Of a DNA stretch of 64,000 nt, positions 24,336 to 33,601 are shown in pieces. The stretch lies in NCBI GenBank assembly GCA_035555315.1, contig DATMGU010000136.1:1-64000 (forward strand), in the 5' to 3' direction. The DNA comes from DATMGU01 sp035555315. Lineage in GTDB: Bacteria > Pseudomonadota > Alphaproteobacteria > ATCC43930 > CGMCC-115725. The notes beneath the pieces are model-generated. The model was not told where the DNA came from and ran no database searches. It worked only from the letters and a program-made list of their open reading frames with translations. Position 1 is the first letter of the stretch, and every line of letters begins with the position of its first letter. The translations under genes were made by a program, and so were the position numbers.

Positions 24336-25894
24336 ACCCCCTGCAGCGCCGGACCCGCGGGCTCGGCCGGCGCCGGCTCCCGGGCGACCATCGGCGGTCT
24401 GCGCCGCTGATTGCCGCCGAGAGCGACCGCCAGCACCACCGGCAGATCGAGATGGGTTTCCGCGTCGCGAATGGTGACGAAGACCTGTTGCAAGGTGGTC
24501 AGCAGCACCACCGTCACGAAGGCCGCCAGGCCACCCAGCACGAACCCGGCGACGGCGATGATCATGCCGGGAGAGCTGCCATTCTGCGGCGGCACCGCCG
24601 GCTGCACGATACGGACATTGGCGACCCGCCCACGCTCCAGATCATCGGCCAATCGGGCCTCGGCGGCCTTGAGCGAGAAGGTCCGATAAGTCTCCTCCAA
24701 CACGCCGCGGTTGCGTTGCATATCGCGCAGTTGCAGGCCCAGCCTGTTCAATTCGTCCAGCCGGGCCTGCACGGCCGCCGCGTCGGTGGTCAAGCGCAGG
24801 CGCCGCGCCTGCAGACCATCGAACTCGGTTTGCAGCGAGAGGCGCTCGGTGGTGATTTCCTGGTAGGTCGGGTTGCGTCCGCTCCGCTCCAGCATGCTTT
24901 GACGCGGTGGCGAGCCGGCCAATGCTGACCGCACGGCGACGATCTGCGCATCGAGCTCGCGCACCAGCGGGAAGTCATCCTGGTATTTGCCGACGAGCTG
25001 CCGGCGCTGGTTCTCCAGCTCGATCAGGCGCAGGGTCAATCCATCGACCTGCTGGGAGCGGCCGTTCTCAGCGTAAAGCGGGATGTTTTCGGGCACCGCC
25101 GTGGCCTGTCGCCGCAACGCCTCGATCTGGGCGGTGATGGCGCTGCGGCGCTGCTCGGCCTGCCGTTGGTCGGCGGCCAGGTCCGCTTGCTGGCGCAGCA
25201 GCAAGGTCACCTGTTCGTCGAAATTGGTGATGCCATGCGCCGCGGTGAAGTCGGTCAGATCGACCTCTGCCTTGCGCAGGCGGGCCGCGAACTGTTCGCC
25301 CTGGTTGGCCGCGGCGGAGGATATGGTTTTTTGAAAGACTTCGCGGCGGCGTTCGAGATACAGCTCGATCAGCTTGTTCAGGACCTCGGCCGCTATGGTC
25401 GGATCGGCGTGGCGGAAGCTCAATTCCAGCACGTTCGACTGCGGCACGCTGGAAATAATGACGTCCCGCTTCATCCGGTCGGCGGCGGCGGAGAGTACCG
25501 AGGCGTCGCCCCCCTTCTCGTCCGCCATCTTCTGGTCCGGATAGACCTTCTTCAGACCGATGGCGGCCAAGGTATCGGCCCGCAAGATCTCGCTCGATAA
25601 GATCTCGATCTCGGCCTGAATGAATTGATTGCGGTCGAGGGCGATGCCCGATCCGGCTTCGCCAACCTCCGGCCGATAGATGTATTCGCTGCCGAGCAGG
25701 ACCAGCAACCGGGCCTCGGCCACATAGCTGGTCTTGGTTCCGAAGGCGGCGAGCAACCCAAGGACAGCCGGAACGACAAACGCGATGATCATCGCGCGTC
25801 GATGGAAAAATACCGCGGTGAGCAGATCACGCACCGTGAATGCCGGGTAGCCGGTCTGCCGGATAGGCACGCTATCGGTCGGTGCCATGGTCAC
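24332..25894 (-). CDS. Polysaccharide co-polymerase (GumC/Wzc transmembrane type)
   Basis: The 520-aa protein has a first membrane helix (AMIIAFVVPAVLGLLAAFG, about 34-52), a periplasmic Wzz domain with coiled-coil arms (ITAQIEALRRQA, LRLIELENQRRQLVGKYQDD) and a second helix near the C-terminus (GMIIAVAGFVLGGLAAFVTV). The proline-rich segment before that helix (PAVPPQNGSSPG) is the usual PCP motif. It governs chain length in export of EPS or capsule. The GTG at 25894, 9 bases after GGGGGAG, is favoured over the ATG at 25888. Confidence 0.9.
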   Translation of the reverse strand: MTMAPTDSVPIRQTGYPAFTVRDLLTAVFFHRRAMIIAFVVPAVLGLLAAFGTKTSYVAEARLLVLLGSEYIYRPEVGEAGSGIALDRNQFIQAEIEILSSEILRADTLAAIGLKKVYPDQKMADEKGGDASVLSAAADRMKRDVIISSVPQSNVLELSFRHADPTIAAEVLNKLIELYLERRREVFQKTISSAAANQGEQFAARLRKAEVDLTDFTAAHGITNFDEQVTLLLRQQADLAADQRQAEQRRSAITAQIEALRRQATAVPENIPLYAENGRSQQVDGLTLRLIELENQRRQLVGKYQDDFPLVRELDAQIVAVRSALAGSPPRQSMLERSGRNPTYQEITTERLSLQTEFDGLQARRLRLTTDAAAVQARLDELNRLGLQLRDMQRNRGVLEETYRTFSLKAAEARLADDLERGRVANVRIVQPAVPPQNGSSPGMIIAVAGFVLGGLAAFVTVVLLTTLQQVFVTIRDAETHLDLPVVLAVALGGNQRRRPPMVAREPAPAEPAGPALQGV

Positions 25895-26200
25895 GCGCCG
25901 GATCTCCCCCTTTGCCAGCCGCGCCTATGCTGTCCCACGCCGACTCCCTCGCATGCGCACCAGACGGTCGATGCCGCCAGCCGCCTCGACCGTTTGAGGA
26001 CCAGGTAAAAACGACCGATCAGGGCGCTCCAGGATCATCATCTTGTACGATGGCGGGGTCGAGGATACAATGGGTACAATAAACGAACCGTAAACCTGAA
26101 GTTTATAGGATACACGGATAGGCGTCTCCGCTCCGCGCTGAAGCCCATCCGTTTTCCGAGTCCAGCGCGTCACGCGACATGCCGAGAGGGTCTGCGTCTG
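25895..26200. other. Divergent promoter region between PCP and OPX genes
   Basis: 306 bases without a gene. The part from 26040 to 26125 is A/T-richer and includes the small dyad TAAAC-CTGAA-GTTTA (26091-26105). It probably holds the promoters of both halves of the export locus. Confidence 0.5.
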
Positions 26201-26947
26201 TTGTTCCTGAAGACATGGCGGAACCGCCCCTCACAAGCCTCCCAACGCCTTATCGGGACCGCGTCCCTGTTGCTGGCCATGACGCTTGGCGGATGCACGG
26301 CGCAATATATCAGCCCGGAACCGACCGTGGCGGCGAGCTTCGCGCCCTGGACCGAGACCGCGCCCGACCATCGGCTGGGGGCGGATGACGAGGTCGAGAT
26401 CAAGTTTCTGCTGAATACCGAACTTAACGACCGATTGGTCATCGGTCCGGACGGCAAGGCGACCTTTCCGCTGTTAGGCCCGATCGTCGCGGGCGGGCAC
26501 ACGGTCCCCGAGCTCAGTGCCCAGCTGAAGCAGCTTTACGCGCCGAAATTGCGGGTGCCGGAATTCGATCTGGTGGTACGCGCCTACCGCTCCGAACGGA
26601 TCTATGTCGGTGGCGAGGTCACCACGCCGGGGCCCATAACGCTGACCGGGCGGGTCAATGCGCTGTCCGGCGTCTTGATGGCCGGCGGCTTCAAGGACAC
26701 GGCGCGCACCGGGGAAGTCATCGTGATCCGCCGCAACCCGGACAATCAATTGATGCTGCGGACGGTCGATGTGAAGCACCTGATCAGCCGGGCCGCTTCG
26801 AGCGAAGACTTCCCACTCCAAGCATCCGACGTCGTATTCGTCCCGCGCTCCGACATCGCGGAAGTCGATCTGTTCGTCGAGCAATACATCAACAACGTCC
26901 TGCCCTTCCAGCGCAGCCTGTCACTCAGCAATCAGACAACAAACTGA
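26201..26947 (+). CDS. Polysaccharide export (OPX/Wza-like) lipoprotein
   Basis: The 248-aa product has a lipoprotein signal with lipobox LGGC (SLLLAMTLGGC), then a polysaccharide-export domain (HRLGADDEVEIKFLLNTELN, VIGPDGKATFPLLGPIVAGG) and a SLBB-like repeat (IYVGGEVTTPGPITLTGRV). It resembles short OPX proteins that connect the periplasmic PCP to the outer membrane; whether it spans the membrane itself is not evident. A TTG at 26201 is the likely start, 10 bases after GAGAGGG. Confidence 0.87.
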   Translation: MFLKTWRNRPSQASQRLIGTASLLLAMTLGGCTAQYISPEPTVAASFAPWTETAPDHRLGADDEVEIKFLLNTELNDRLVIGPDGKATFPLLGPIVAGGHTVPELSAQLKQLYAPKLRVPEFDLVVRAYRSERIYVGGEVTTPGPITLTGRVNALSGVLMAGGFKDTARTGEVIVIRRNPDNQLMLRTVDVKHLISRAASSEDFPLQASDVVFVPRSDIAEVDLFVEQYINNVLPFQRSLSLSNQTTN

Positions 26948-26996
26948 TGCGCGACGCCTCTCCCCTGGCCGCCCCCGGCGCATTCGGGGGGCGGCA

Positions 26997-28250
26997 ATGA
27001 GCCGCTACCTGCTGTCGCTGATCGAGCAGGGCGCCGCGTCGCTGATCAATCTGGGACTGAACCTGCTGCTGATCCGGCTGGTCGGCGCTGGAGAATACGG
27101 CGCCTTCATCTTCTGGTCGAATGCCGGTCTGATCCTGAACAGCGTGCAAAACGCGCTGACCGCGTGCCATGTGGTGGTGCTGCCGCCCGGCGCCGAAGCA
27201 AGGGCGGCGCGCGTGATCCCCGAACGGATCCTGCTCAGCGTCTCCGTCCTCTTCGCCTTGCTGGCGGCACTGGGTACGCTGCTGGCGATCGTGCTGCTGC
27301 GGCGCACCGGCAGCATCCTGGCGATCTGGCCGGTCGTCGCCTTCGTGCCGGCCTTCCTCCTACAACAATACGCCCGATCCTTGGCGTTCTCGCGCGCAGC
27401 ACCGGGCATCGCCGCCTCGCTCACCGTCTCGGTCCTGGTCCTCGGCGGCGCGCTGCTGATCGCGGCCTATCTGGCGGGCATTCATCTCGACGCCGGCCAT
27501 GCCCTCGCTATCCTCGCCATCGCCTATGGCGGCGTGGCGGTGATCGGGCTGTGGCGGCTGGATGGCGGCGGCGGCGTCGCCTTCGATCGGGCGACGCTGG
27601 CGGCCTATCGTCCTTATCTGACCGACTCACGCTGGGTATTGCTCGGCGCCTCGACGACCGAGCTGCTCAGCCGGTTCTACGGCTTCATCGTCATCGCCTG
27701 GTTCGGCGCCGTGGCGCTTGGCACCTTGTCGGCGGCGCAACTGCTGTTGCGCCCTATGGTGTTGCTGGTCAACGCCTGGAGCCCGGTCGCCCGGGCAGCC
27801 ATGGCCAATGCTCGCGAGCGCGGCGATTGGCCGGGCTTCCGCCATCACATGCTCCGCGCCGTCGTCGCCAATCTGGTCTTCGGCGTGCCCTGGACGGTGG
27901 CCGTGTTCCTGGCTTGGCCGCTCATCTCGGAATATCTTTATAAAGGCGCCTATGCCGATGCGGCGCCGATCGCCCTGCTTTGGGGGGTGAGTTCGATCCT
28001 GGGGGGATTCCAGGTCATCCCGAATATCGGCCTTCAGGTGCTGCGCGCGTTTCGTCTGCTGTCCTATGCCAATCTGGCGGCGGCGCTGAGCGCGGTCGGC
28101 TCGATCACCCTGCTGCTCGGCCTCTTCGCCTATCCGGCCGCGGTCGTCGGCACGATGGTCGGACAATGTGTCGAGATCGGTCTGATGGTGGTGTTTCTCG
28201 CCCGGCTCGTGCCGCCCCGCATGAGCGCGGGTGTCACGGCGACGCCTTGA
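26997..28250 (+). CDS. Polysaccharide flippase (Wzx-like, MATE/MVF superfamily)
   Basis: The 417-aa product is hydrophobic throughout with about 10-12 membrane helices. It begins MSRYLLSLIEQGAASLINLGLNLLLIRLVGAGEYGAFIF, the typical opening of polysaccharide biosynthesis proteins (PST/Wzx). It would translocate undecaprenyl-linked repeat units across the inner membrane. It follows the OPX gene by 49 bases and its 3' end overlaps the convergent acyltransferase gene by 17 bases. Confidence 0.83.
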   Translation: MSRYLLSLIEQGAASLINLGLNLLLIRLVGAGEYGAFIFWSNAGLILNSVQNALTACHVVVLPPGAEARAARVIPERILLSVSVLFALLAALGTLLAIVLLRRTGSILAIWPVVAFVPAFLLQQYARSLAFSRAAPGIAASLTVSVLVLGGALLIAAYLAGIHLDAGHALAILAIAYGGVAVIGLWRLDGGGGVAFDRATLAAYRPYLTDSRWVLLGASTTELLSRFYGFIVIAWFGAVALGTLSAAQLLLRPMVLLVNAWSPVARAAMANARERGDWPGFRHHMLRAVVANLVFGVPWTVAVFLAWPLISEYLYKGAYADAAPIALLWGVSSILGGFQVIPNIGLQVLRAFRLLSYANLAAALSAVGSITLLLGLFAYPAAVVGTMVGQCVEIGLMVVFLARLVPPRMSAGVTATP

Positions 28251-29376
28251 TCAGCAAACTGCTTGCCGCCGGGGGCGACCGCCGCCGGTTGAGCCGACGC
28301 AGCAAGGGCCGTTCGACGACCAGATGGAACATCACGCCGATCAGCACCGTCGTCACCACGAACACCGCGTAGCTGACACCGAGCGGGATCGCGTCGCGGC
28401 CGGGTAGCCGGGTGCTGAGCTTGGCCAACAGGACCAGCACCGGCAAATGCACGAGGTACAGCGCGTAGGACGCCTCGCCCAGCAGCACCAGGGCGGCCGG
28501 CACTCGCAACCGTCCGCGCCGTTCCAGATCGGCGTAGGCCAGCAAGGACAGCATGCTGCCGAGGCCATAGACCAGGCTTCTAAGATCGATCGGCAACCAG
28601 CCGATCCAGACCTCCTCCATCCCCGCGCCGAAAAACAGCAAGGGACCAAGCACGGCGAGCACCGCCGGCAGCGGCACGCGCTGACGCCGGTACAGCCACG
28701 CGGCGGCCATGCCCATGGCGAACAGCAGATGGTAGGGCGCCAGGTAGAACGCGGCGACGCCCGTGATATCGGCGCCGAATAAGGGCAATGACGATAGCAC
28801 CAGCCAGGCCAGGAACAGCCCGGCGCCGATGCGACGGCTGAGAATCAGGATCATGAAAAACGCGTAGAACAGGACTTCATGATAGAGCGTCCACGCCGCC
28901 GGTATGATGGTGATCGGCTTGAACGTGTCGGACACCCGATCGCCCAGGATCAGCAGGGCCGAGGACAGGATGATGTCCGGATCGCGCTCGAACCCCTCGC
29001 CAAAACTGGGGACCGCGAAATACACGACCAGCAAGGCCGCCAGCACCAGCCAATAGATCGGGTAGATGCGCAGGAATCGCTTGCGCAGGAAATTGGCGGA
29101 TCGGGCGCCGCGGCCGATATCCGCCCAATGCACGAACAGGATGATGAAGCCGCTGAGCACGAAGAAGAATTCCACGCCCGCATGACCGAAATCGAACAAC
29201 GGCCCGACCGGGTTCGTCGCCCAGTATTTCGGGATATCGAACACCGACGCGCTGGTATGGCCGAGGACGACGAGCAATGCCGCCAGGCCCCGTCCCGCCT
29301 GCACGGAATGGAGCGTCGGCGGCCGCGCCACGGCCGCGGGCGGCGGGTTCACTGCGGGCATGCGTTCGGTCATCAT
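28234..29376 (-). CDS. Acyltransferase 3 family membrane protein
   Basis: The 380-aa product is an acyltransferase 3 (OafA/ExoZ-like) protein with about ten membrane helices. VQAGRGLAALLVVLGHTSA carries the conserved His of the family, followed by FGHAGVEFFFVLSGFIILFV and the RxxRxxP-like segment RKRFLRIYPIYW. Such proteins O-acetylate or succinylate polysaccharides. The ATG at 29376 shares one base with the stop of the upstream gene (TGATG), so the two are translationally coupled. Confidence 0.88.
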   Translation of the reverse strand: MMTERMPAVNPPPAAVARPPTLHSVQAGRGLAALLVVLGHTSASVFDIPKYWATNPVGPLFDFGHAGVEFFFVLSGFIILFVHWADIGRGARSANFLRKRFLRIYPIYWLVLAALLVVYFAVPSFGEGFERDPDIILSSALLILGDRVSDTFKPITIIPAAWTLYHEVLFYAFFMILILSRRIGAGLFLAWLVLSSLPLFGADITGVAAFYLAPYHLLFAMGMAAAWLYRRQRVPLPAVLAVLGPLLFFGAGMEEVWIGWLPIDLRSLVYGLGSMLSLLAYADLERRGRLRVPAALVLLGEASYALYLVHLPVLVLLAKLSTRLPGRDAIPLGVSYAVFVVTTVLIGVMFHLVVERPLLRRLNRRRSPPAASSLLIKASP

Positions 29377-30935
29377 CAATTGGCGATCAAACGGCGCAGC
29401 GCCGGAACCCAAGACCGCGCTGCCGGCCGGCTCTGCGTCTGTGCCCGCCGCATCCGCCAACATTCGAGCTGGGTGGCGGAGAACAGGAACAGGGTGCCGT
29501 AGGGAATGTTGGCCACGAAGTAGGAACTTTCCATCAGGTTATGGATCGGCAGCAGCAGCATGAAGCCCAGGTGGAACGCCGCCGTCGCCAAGCCGATATC
29601 GCCTGGCCGTTCGGCCATATTGCGGCCGAACTTATCGCGATGGGGTGCCCGCATCGTCGAGTGCCCGGCGAAGGCGATCTGCCTGACCATCACCAGCACC
29701 CCGGCGACCAGCCCGACCAGGCCGGTCGTGACGCAGAGGTCGAGAAACCCATTATGGCTCTCATTGGTGAATTCGGTACCGGAGGCGAACCACAACCCCT
29801 TGTAGAGGCTGGGCTGCAGGGCGGTCTCGATGTCCCAGAACGAGTTGAAGCCGACTCCTAGGTAAGGCCGCTTCCAGATCTCGGACAGGGTGAAGGCCCA
29901 GACATCCGTGCGATCGGTGAAGGTGATGCCGGCGAACGGCCGCCACGCGTCATGGGCGCTGAGCCCCGCCCAGGCGATATAGCAGAACACCCCGGCCAGC
30001 AGCATGATGGCCGCGGCACCGGCGATGACGGTCATGGTCGGCCCCGACCGCCGCAGTACCACCACGACCACCGGCAGCAGGGCCAGCACGCCCAAGCCGA
30101 TCGATATGCTGGTCGACGACCGCGTCAGGATCAGCAGCACCAGGCACAGCAAGGCCAGGATAACGACACCCGCGCGGGAGAAGATGGTGCGGGCCATCGG
30201 TACGTACGTCATCGCGACCAGCAGCGCAAAGAGGGCGACGACGCCGGCACCGTTCTTGTGCGAATGGATGCCCGCGAGCCCCAGTCCGGTCATGGCGAGA
30301 CGCGGCAGGACCAACCACGACCCAAGGTCGATGAGCACGACCAAGGCGGTGCCGTACAACAGCACGCGATGCGTCGAGCGGATGTTGCGAATGCCGACGG
30401 CGACCGCCGTGAAGATCACCAGAGCAACGATATAGAGGATGAAGCGCCGGGTCGATGCCGCGTTGTCCAGCGCCCACCGCGTGCTCAACCCGAACCAGAC
30501 ATACAGCACCAGCAGCGGCCACATCGCCATCGCCAGCGTGACGACGTCCCGCCGGCGCACCCACAGGATCGGTGCCGAGAGCCCCAGCAGCGCCAGCCAG
30601 ATCCAGCGATTGATTGGCGACACATCATCCGTATAGCCCGACGGCGTATGCTGAAACGGCGCATGGCCGATCAGTACATAGAGCAGCGTCCCGGCCAGCA
30701 CGGCGATCGCCAGCGCCTCGATCAGCATGTCGACCACCACTCGGCGATGGGCCTCCATCTGCTGGCGCGAGGTCAGGCGAAAATCATGCAGCGCCCCCGC
30801 CGAGCGGCGCCACGCCGCCTGTGCCGCCTGACCTTGATCCGCCGGCAGGACGACGGCGACGCTGTCCGCGACCGGCCCTCCCGCGGGGCGGGGCCGGCGC
30901 ACCCGCGTCATCGGGCGGGACGTCCTCATTCCCAT
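29376..30935 (-). CDS. O-antigen ligase/polymerase-like membrane protein (Wzy_C)
   Basis: The 519-aa product has about 10-12 hydrophobic helices and a large periplasmic loop containing KRPYLGVGFNSFWDIETALQ and ESHNGFLDLCVTTGLVGL. This H-NGFL pattern is the Wzy_C/WaaL ligase signature. It may polymerise repeat units or ligate glycans; the locus lacks another polymerase candidate, so a Wzy-like role is the better guess. An unusually long cytoplasmic N-terminus of about 60 residues precedes the first helix. The ATG at 30935 lies 2 bases after the wecG-type stop; the ATG at 30929 is an alternative. Confidence 0.82.
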   Translation of the reverse strand: MGMRTSRPMTRVRRPRPAGGPVADSVAVVLPADQGQAAQAAWRRSAGALHDFRLTSRQQMEAHRRVVVDMLIEALAIAVLAGTLLYVLIGHAPFQHTPSGYTDDVSPINRWIWLALLGLSAPILWVRRRDVVTLAMAMWPLLVLYVWFGLSTRWALDNAASTRRFILYIVALVIFTAVAVGIRNIRSTHRVLLYGTALVVLIDLGSWLVLPRLAMTGLGLAGIHSHKNGAGVVALFALLVAMTYVPMARTIFSRAGVVILALLCLVLLILTRSSTSISIGLGVLALLPVVVVVLRRSGPTMTVIAGAAAIMLLAGVFCYIAWAGLSAHDAWRPFAGITFTDRTDVWAFTLSEIWKRPYLGVGFNSFWDIETALQPSLYKGLWFASGTEFTNESHNGFLDLCVTTGLVGLVAGVLVMVRQIAFAGHSTMRAPHRDKFGRNMAERPGDIGLATAAFHLGFMLLLPIHNLMESSYFVANIPYGTLFLFSATQLECWRMRRAQTQSRPAARSWVPALRRLIAN

Positions 30936-30937
30936 GC

Positions 30938-31786
30938 TCAATCGGCCGCCTTGGCGAAGGGGCGGGATGCGAGATCGAGAAGCGCGTAGCCGACCCCCGC
31001 CATCGATCTCACCAGATAGCGCCGCCACAGCCGCCTGGGCTCCATCCACAGCCGGAACAACCACACCAGACCGTTGAACTCCATCCAGTCCGGGCAGCGC
31101 CGATAATCGCCGGAGAGGGTATTCAGCGCACCCCCGATACACAACGCGATGCCGGTGGGCAGGCGTCCGGCGCCATCCGGCATGGCATTCGATTTATGGA
31201 TCTGGCGGGCCAATTGGTCGGAATGCGGCGGCCCCATCGCGATGAACACGAAGCGTGCGGGATGTGCCGCGACGAAGTCGATCGCGGCCTGCACCGCCGC
31301 CGGATCCTTGATGAAGCCCATCGGCGGAAAATGATGCGCCACTTTGGTCAAGCCGTATCGCTCGGTCAGGATCGAGACCACCTGATCCGAACAACCGATG
31401 ATGGTCAGCGAATCGTCCGGGCGGATGACGCCGTCGAACAGCCGGTTGACGACATAGGCGCCCGGCGCCAACGGCAGATCCAACCCGGCATAGCCGGCGA
31501 GGCGCCGCAGGATTCGACTGTCGCATGTGCTGAACCAGGCATGCTCGATGACATCGGCATAGCTCGGCAGGCGGCGCAGCCAATAGGCGTGCTCGGCATT
31601 GGGCGTCGTGAAATAGGCGAAAGGCAGGTTCGCCGGGCGTTTCGCCATGGCGGCGACCACCTGATCGACCGTCACCGGCGTGAAGGAGAGGCCGGCGAAA
31701 CGGCGCCTGGTCACGCTCGGATCGGCGAGAGGCGTCTCGTCGAACTGCGCATCACTTTCGGTGCCGCTTGAAGAAATCGCACTCAT
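30938..31786 (-). CDS. WecG/TagA/CpsF family glycosyltransferase
   Basis: The 282-aa product matches GT26: FAYFTTPNAEHAYWLRRLPSY, SLTIIGCSDQVVSILTERYG, FIAMGPPHSDQLARQIHKSN and the C-terminal PDWMEFNGLVWLFRLWMEPRRLWRRYL segment. WecG/TagA enzymes transfer the second sugar onto an undecaprenyl-diphosphate acceptor. The gene is divergent from the initiating sugar transferase gene and begins the minus-strand run wecG-wzy-acyltransferase. Confidence 0.88.
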   Translation of the reverse strand: MSAISSSGTESDAQFDETPLADPSVTRRRFAGLSFTPVTVDQVVAAMAKRPANLPFAYFTTPNAEHAYWLRRLPSYADVIEHAWFSTCDSRILRRLAGYAGLDLPLAPGAYVVNRLFDGVIRPDDSLTIIGCSDQVVSILTERYGLTKVAHHFPPMGFIKDPAAVQAAIDFVAAHPARFVFIAMGPPHSDQLARQIHKSNAMPDGAGRLPTGIALCIGGALNTLSGDYRRCPDWMEFNGLVWLFRLWMEPRRLWRRYLVRSMAGVGYALLDLASRPFAKAAD

Positions 31787-31830
31787 GACGGGGCCGCCTT
31801 AAAGATTAGTTAGATCTTGGGAGGCTAGGT

Positions 31831-31842
31831 TACACAAGTGTA
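31831..31842. promoter_or_regulatory. 12-bp palindrome in the divergent promoter region
   Basis: TACAC-AA-GTGTA is a perfect dyad in the A/T-richer 160-base gap between the wecG-type gene and the sugar transferase gene. It could be a regulator site that controls both directions. Confidence 0.35.
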
Positions 31843-31946
31843 TACGAGTTTAACGTGGAACGGTTGCGCCGACCAGAAACGTCACTAGTTTACCGGCGCA
31901 AGCGGCTTCCCATCGACAGGCCATCCGCTTGGCGATGTAGCACCTT

Positions 31947-32573
31947 ATGGAGATGATCGACGTGAGCCGGAGCATCCGATTGGCGATCAAGCGAGCGATC
32001 GACTTCTCGATCTCACTCTGCCTGCTGCTATTGCTGTCGCCGGTGTTTCTGGTCCTGGCGATCGCCGTTCGGCTGTCGTCGCCGGGACCGATCTTCTATC
32101 AATGCCATTGGGCGGGACGTGACGGAAAGCCGTTCACCGGCTATAAGTTCCGGACCATGGTCGCCAATGCGCTGTCGCTCGAAGCCGGCCTGCAGGACCG
32201 CAACGAGATGCGCGGCCCGGCCTTCAAGATCGCCGACGATCCGCGCGTGACGCCGCTTGGCAGGATGATCCGCAAATACAGCGTCGACGAGCTGCCGCAG
32301 TTGTGGAGCGTGCTCCGTGGCGAGCTCAGCCTGGTCGGACCAAGGCCGCCGCAGCTGCACGAATATGCCCGCTTCACCGATTACCAACGTCAGAAGCTGG
32401 CGGTGCAGCCCGGCATCACCTGCCTTTGGCAGATCGAAGGCAGACATCGGATCAACGATTACGACCAATGGGTCGCCCGCGATCTCGAATACATCAAGAA
32501 CTGGTCGCTGATGCTGGACCTGAAGATCCTGGTGCTCACTGTCCCCGTGGTGTTCCGGGGTACCGGCATATGA
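31947..32573 (+). CDS. Initiating bacterial sugar transferase (ExoY/WcaJ type)
   Basis: The 208-aa product has one membrane helix (FSISLCLLLLLSPVFLVLAIAVRL) followed by the cytoplasmic catalytic domain of the polyprenyl-phosphate hexose-1-phosphate transferase family. Conserved segments are SPGPIFYQCHWAGRDGKPF, YKFRTMV, RKYSVDELPQLWSVLRGELS and LVGPRPPQLHEY. It loads the first sugar phosphate onto undecaprenyl phosphate. It is of the short type without the WcaJ extra N-terminal helices. The stop overlaps the next ATG by 4 bases (ATGA). Confidence 0.92.
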   Translation: MEMIDVSRSIRLAIKRAIDFSISLCLLLLLSPVFLVLAIAVRLSSPGPIFYQCHWAGRDGKPFTGYKFRTMVANALSLEAGLQDRNEMRGPAFKIADDPRVTPLGRMIRKYSVDELPQLWSVLRGELSLVGPRPPQLHEYARFTDYQRQKLAVQPGITCLWQIEGRHRINDYDQWVARDLEYIKNWSLMLDLKILVLTVPVVFRGTGI

Positions 32574-33592
32574 CGGCCGCCGTGAAGCGCTCCGGGAAGG
32601 CCCACCCGTCCAAGGCCAACCAATCGAAGGCCAACCAACCGGGAGGGGCCATCGAGGTCAGCATCGTCGTGCTGAGCTACGATCGCATCGCGCTGTTGGA
32701 GCGCACCCTGCGGTCCTGCCTCACCCAGCACTTGCCGGGAAATGCCGCTTTCGAATTGATCGTCGCCGACAACCACGCGGATCGCCTCGCCGCCGGGCTA
32801 GTGGAGCGGCTGGCCGCGGAGAGTGCCGTGCCGATCTGCTATCTGGCCGATCCGGTGCGCAACGTATCGATCGTCCGCAATGTCGGTATCGCCGCGGCGC
32901 GAGGCCGCTACGTCGCCTTCATCGACGATGACGAGGCCGCCGAACCCGGCTGGCTGGCCGGGCTCTATGCCTGTCTGGAGCGGACCGGTACCGATGCGGC
33001 GTTCGGCCCGAAATTGCCGGAATTCGAGACCGGCCAACCGCCGGATTGGGATCCGGAAGCGCAGTTCTACACCTGCGATTTCGGCCTGCCCGAAGATGGC
33101 GAAATCATCCTGTTCGGTCGACTGAGAAAGCGCGGCAAGGGGTTGGGCACCGGCAATTCGATGTTCCGGGTCGCCACCTGCTTCAACGAGCCGGAGCCGT
33201 TCAACGTCGATTTCGGCAATGGCAACGGCGAAGATACCCAATTGTTCTTCCGCCTGATGAAGGCCGGCCGCCGGTTCGTCTGGTGCCCCAGCGCACGGGT
33301 CGTCGAGTTCATCCAGGCGGAACGCATGCGCTTTGCCTATATGCGCACGCGCATGAAGCGCGGTTCGCAGCATTATGCCGTAAGCCGGGTGGCGACCAGC
33401 CGCAACCGAACGATCACGGCCGCTAAGGTGGCCTTGCTGGGCATGGCGCAGATCGCCGTGCACGCAGCCCTTTATGTCGCGACCGGGGAATTTCTGACGC
33501 CGGCGCGCGTCGTGAACCGGATCGGCATGGCCAAGGGACTGGGCAAGCTTACTTATTCGAAGCCGATCGGCTTCATCAAAGAGACGGCGTGA
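32570..33592 (+). CDS. Glycosyltransferase family 2 protein
   Basis: The 340-aa product has a GT-A fold. VSIVVLSYDRIALLERTLRSCL opens the nucleotide-binding domain and VAFIDDDEAAEPGWL carries the metal-binding DxD-like acidic cluster. GLGTGNSMF and GNGEDTQLFFRLMKAG follow in the acceptor-side region. It is a paralogue of the next gene and both end in GKLT(Y/W)xxP(I/V)G(F/Y)I. The N-terminal 30 residues contain a near-perfect SKANQ repeat. The donor and linkage are unknown; GDP-heptose is a candidate donor from context. Confidence 0.88.
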   Translation: MTAAVKRSGKAHPSKANQSKANQPGGAIEVSIVVLSYDRIALLERTLRSCLTQHLPGNAAFELIVADNHADRLAAGLVERLAAESAVPICYLADPVRNVSIVRNVGIAAARGRYVAFIDDDEAAEPGWLAGLYACLERTGTDAAFGPKLPEFETGQPPDWDPEAQFYTCDFGLPEDGEIILFGRLRKRGKGLGTGNSMFRVATCFNEPEPFNVDFGNGNGEDTQLFFRLMKAGRRFVWCPSARVVEFIQAERMRFAYMRTRMKRGSQHYAVSRVATSRNRTITAAKVALLGMAQIAVHAALYVATGEFLTPARVVNRIGMAKGLGKLTYSKPIGFIKETA

Positions 33593-33601
33593 CGGATCGC
33601 C

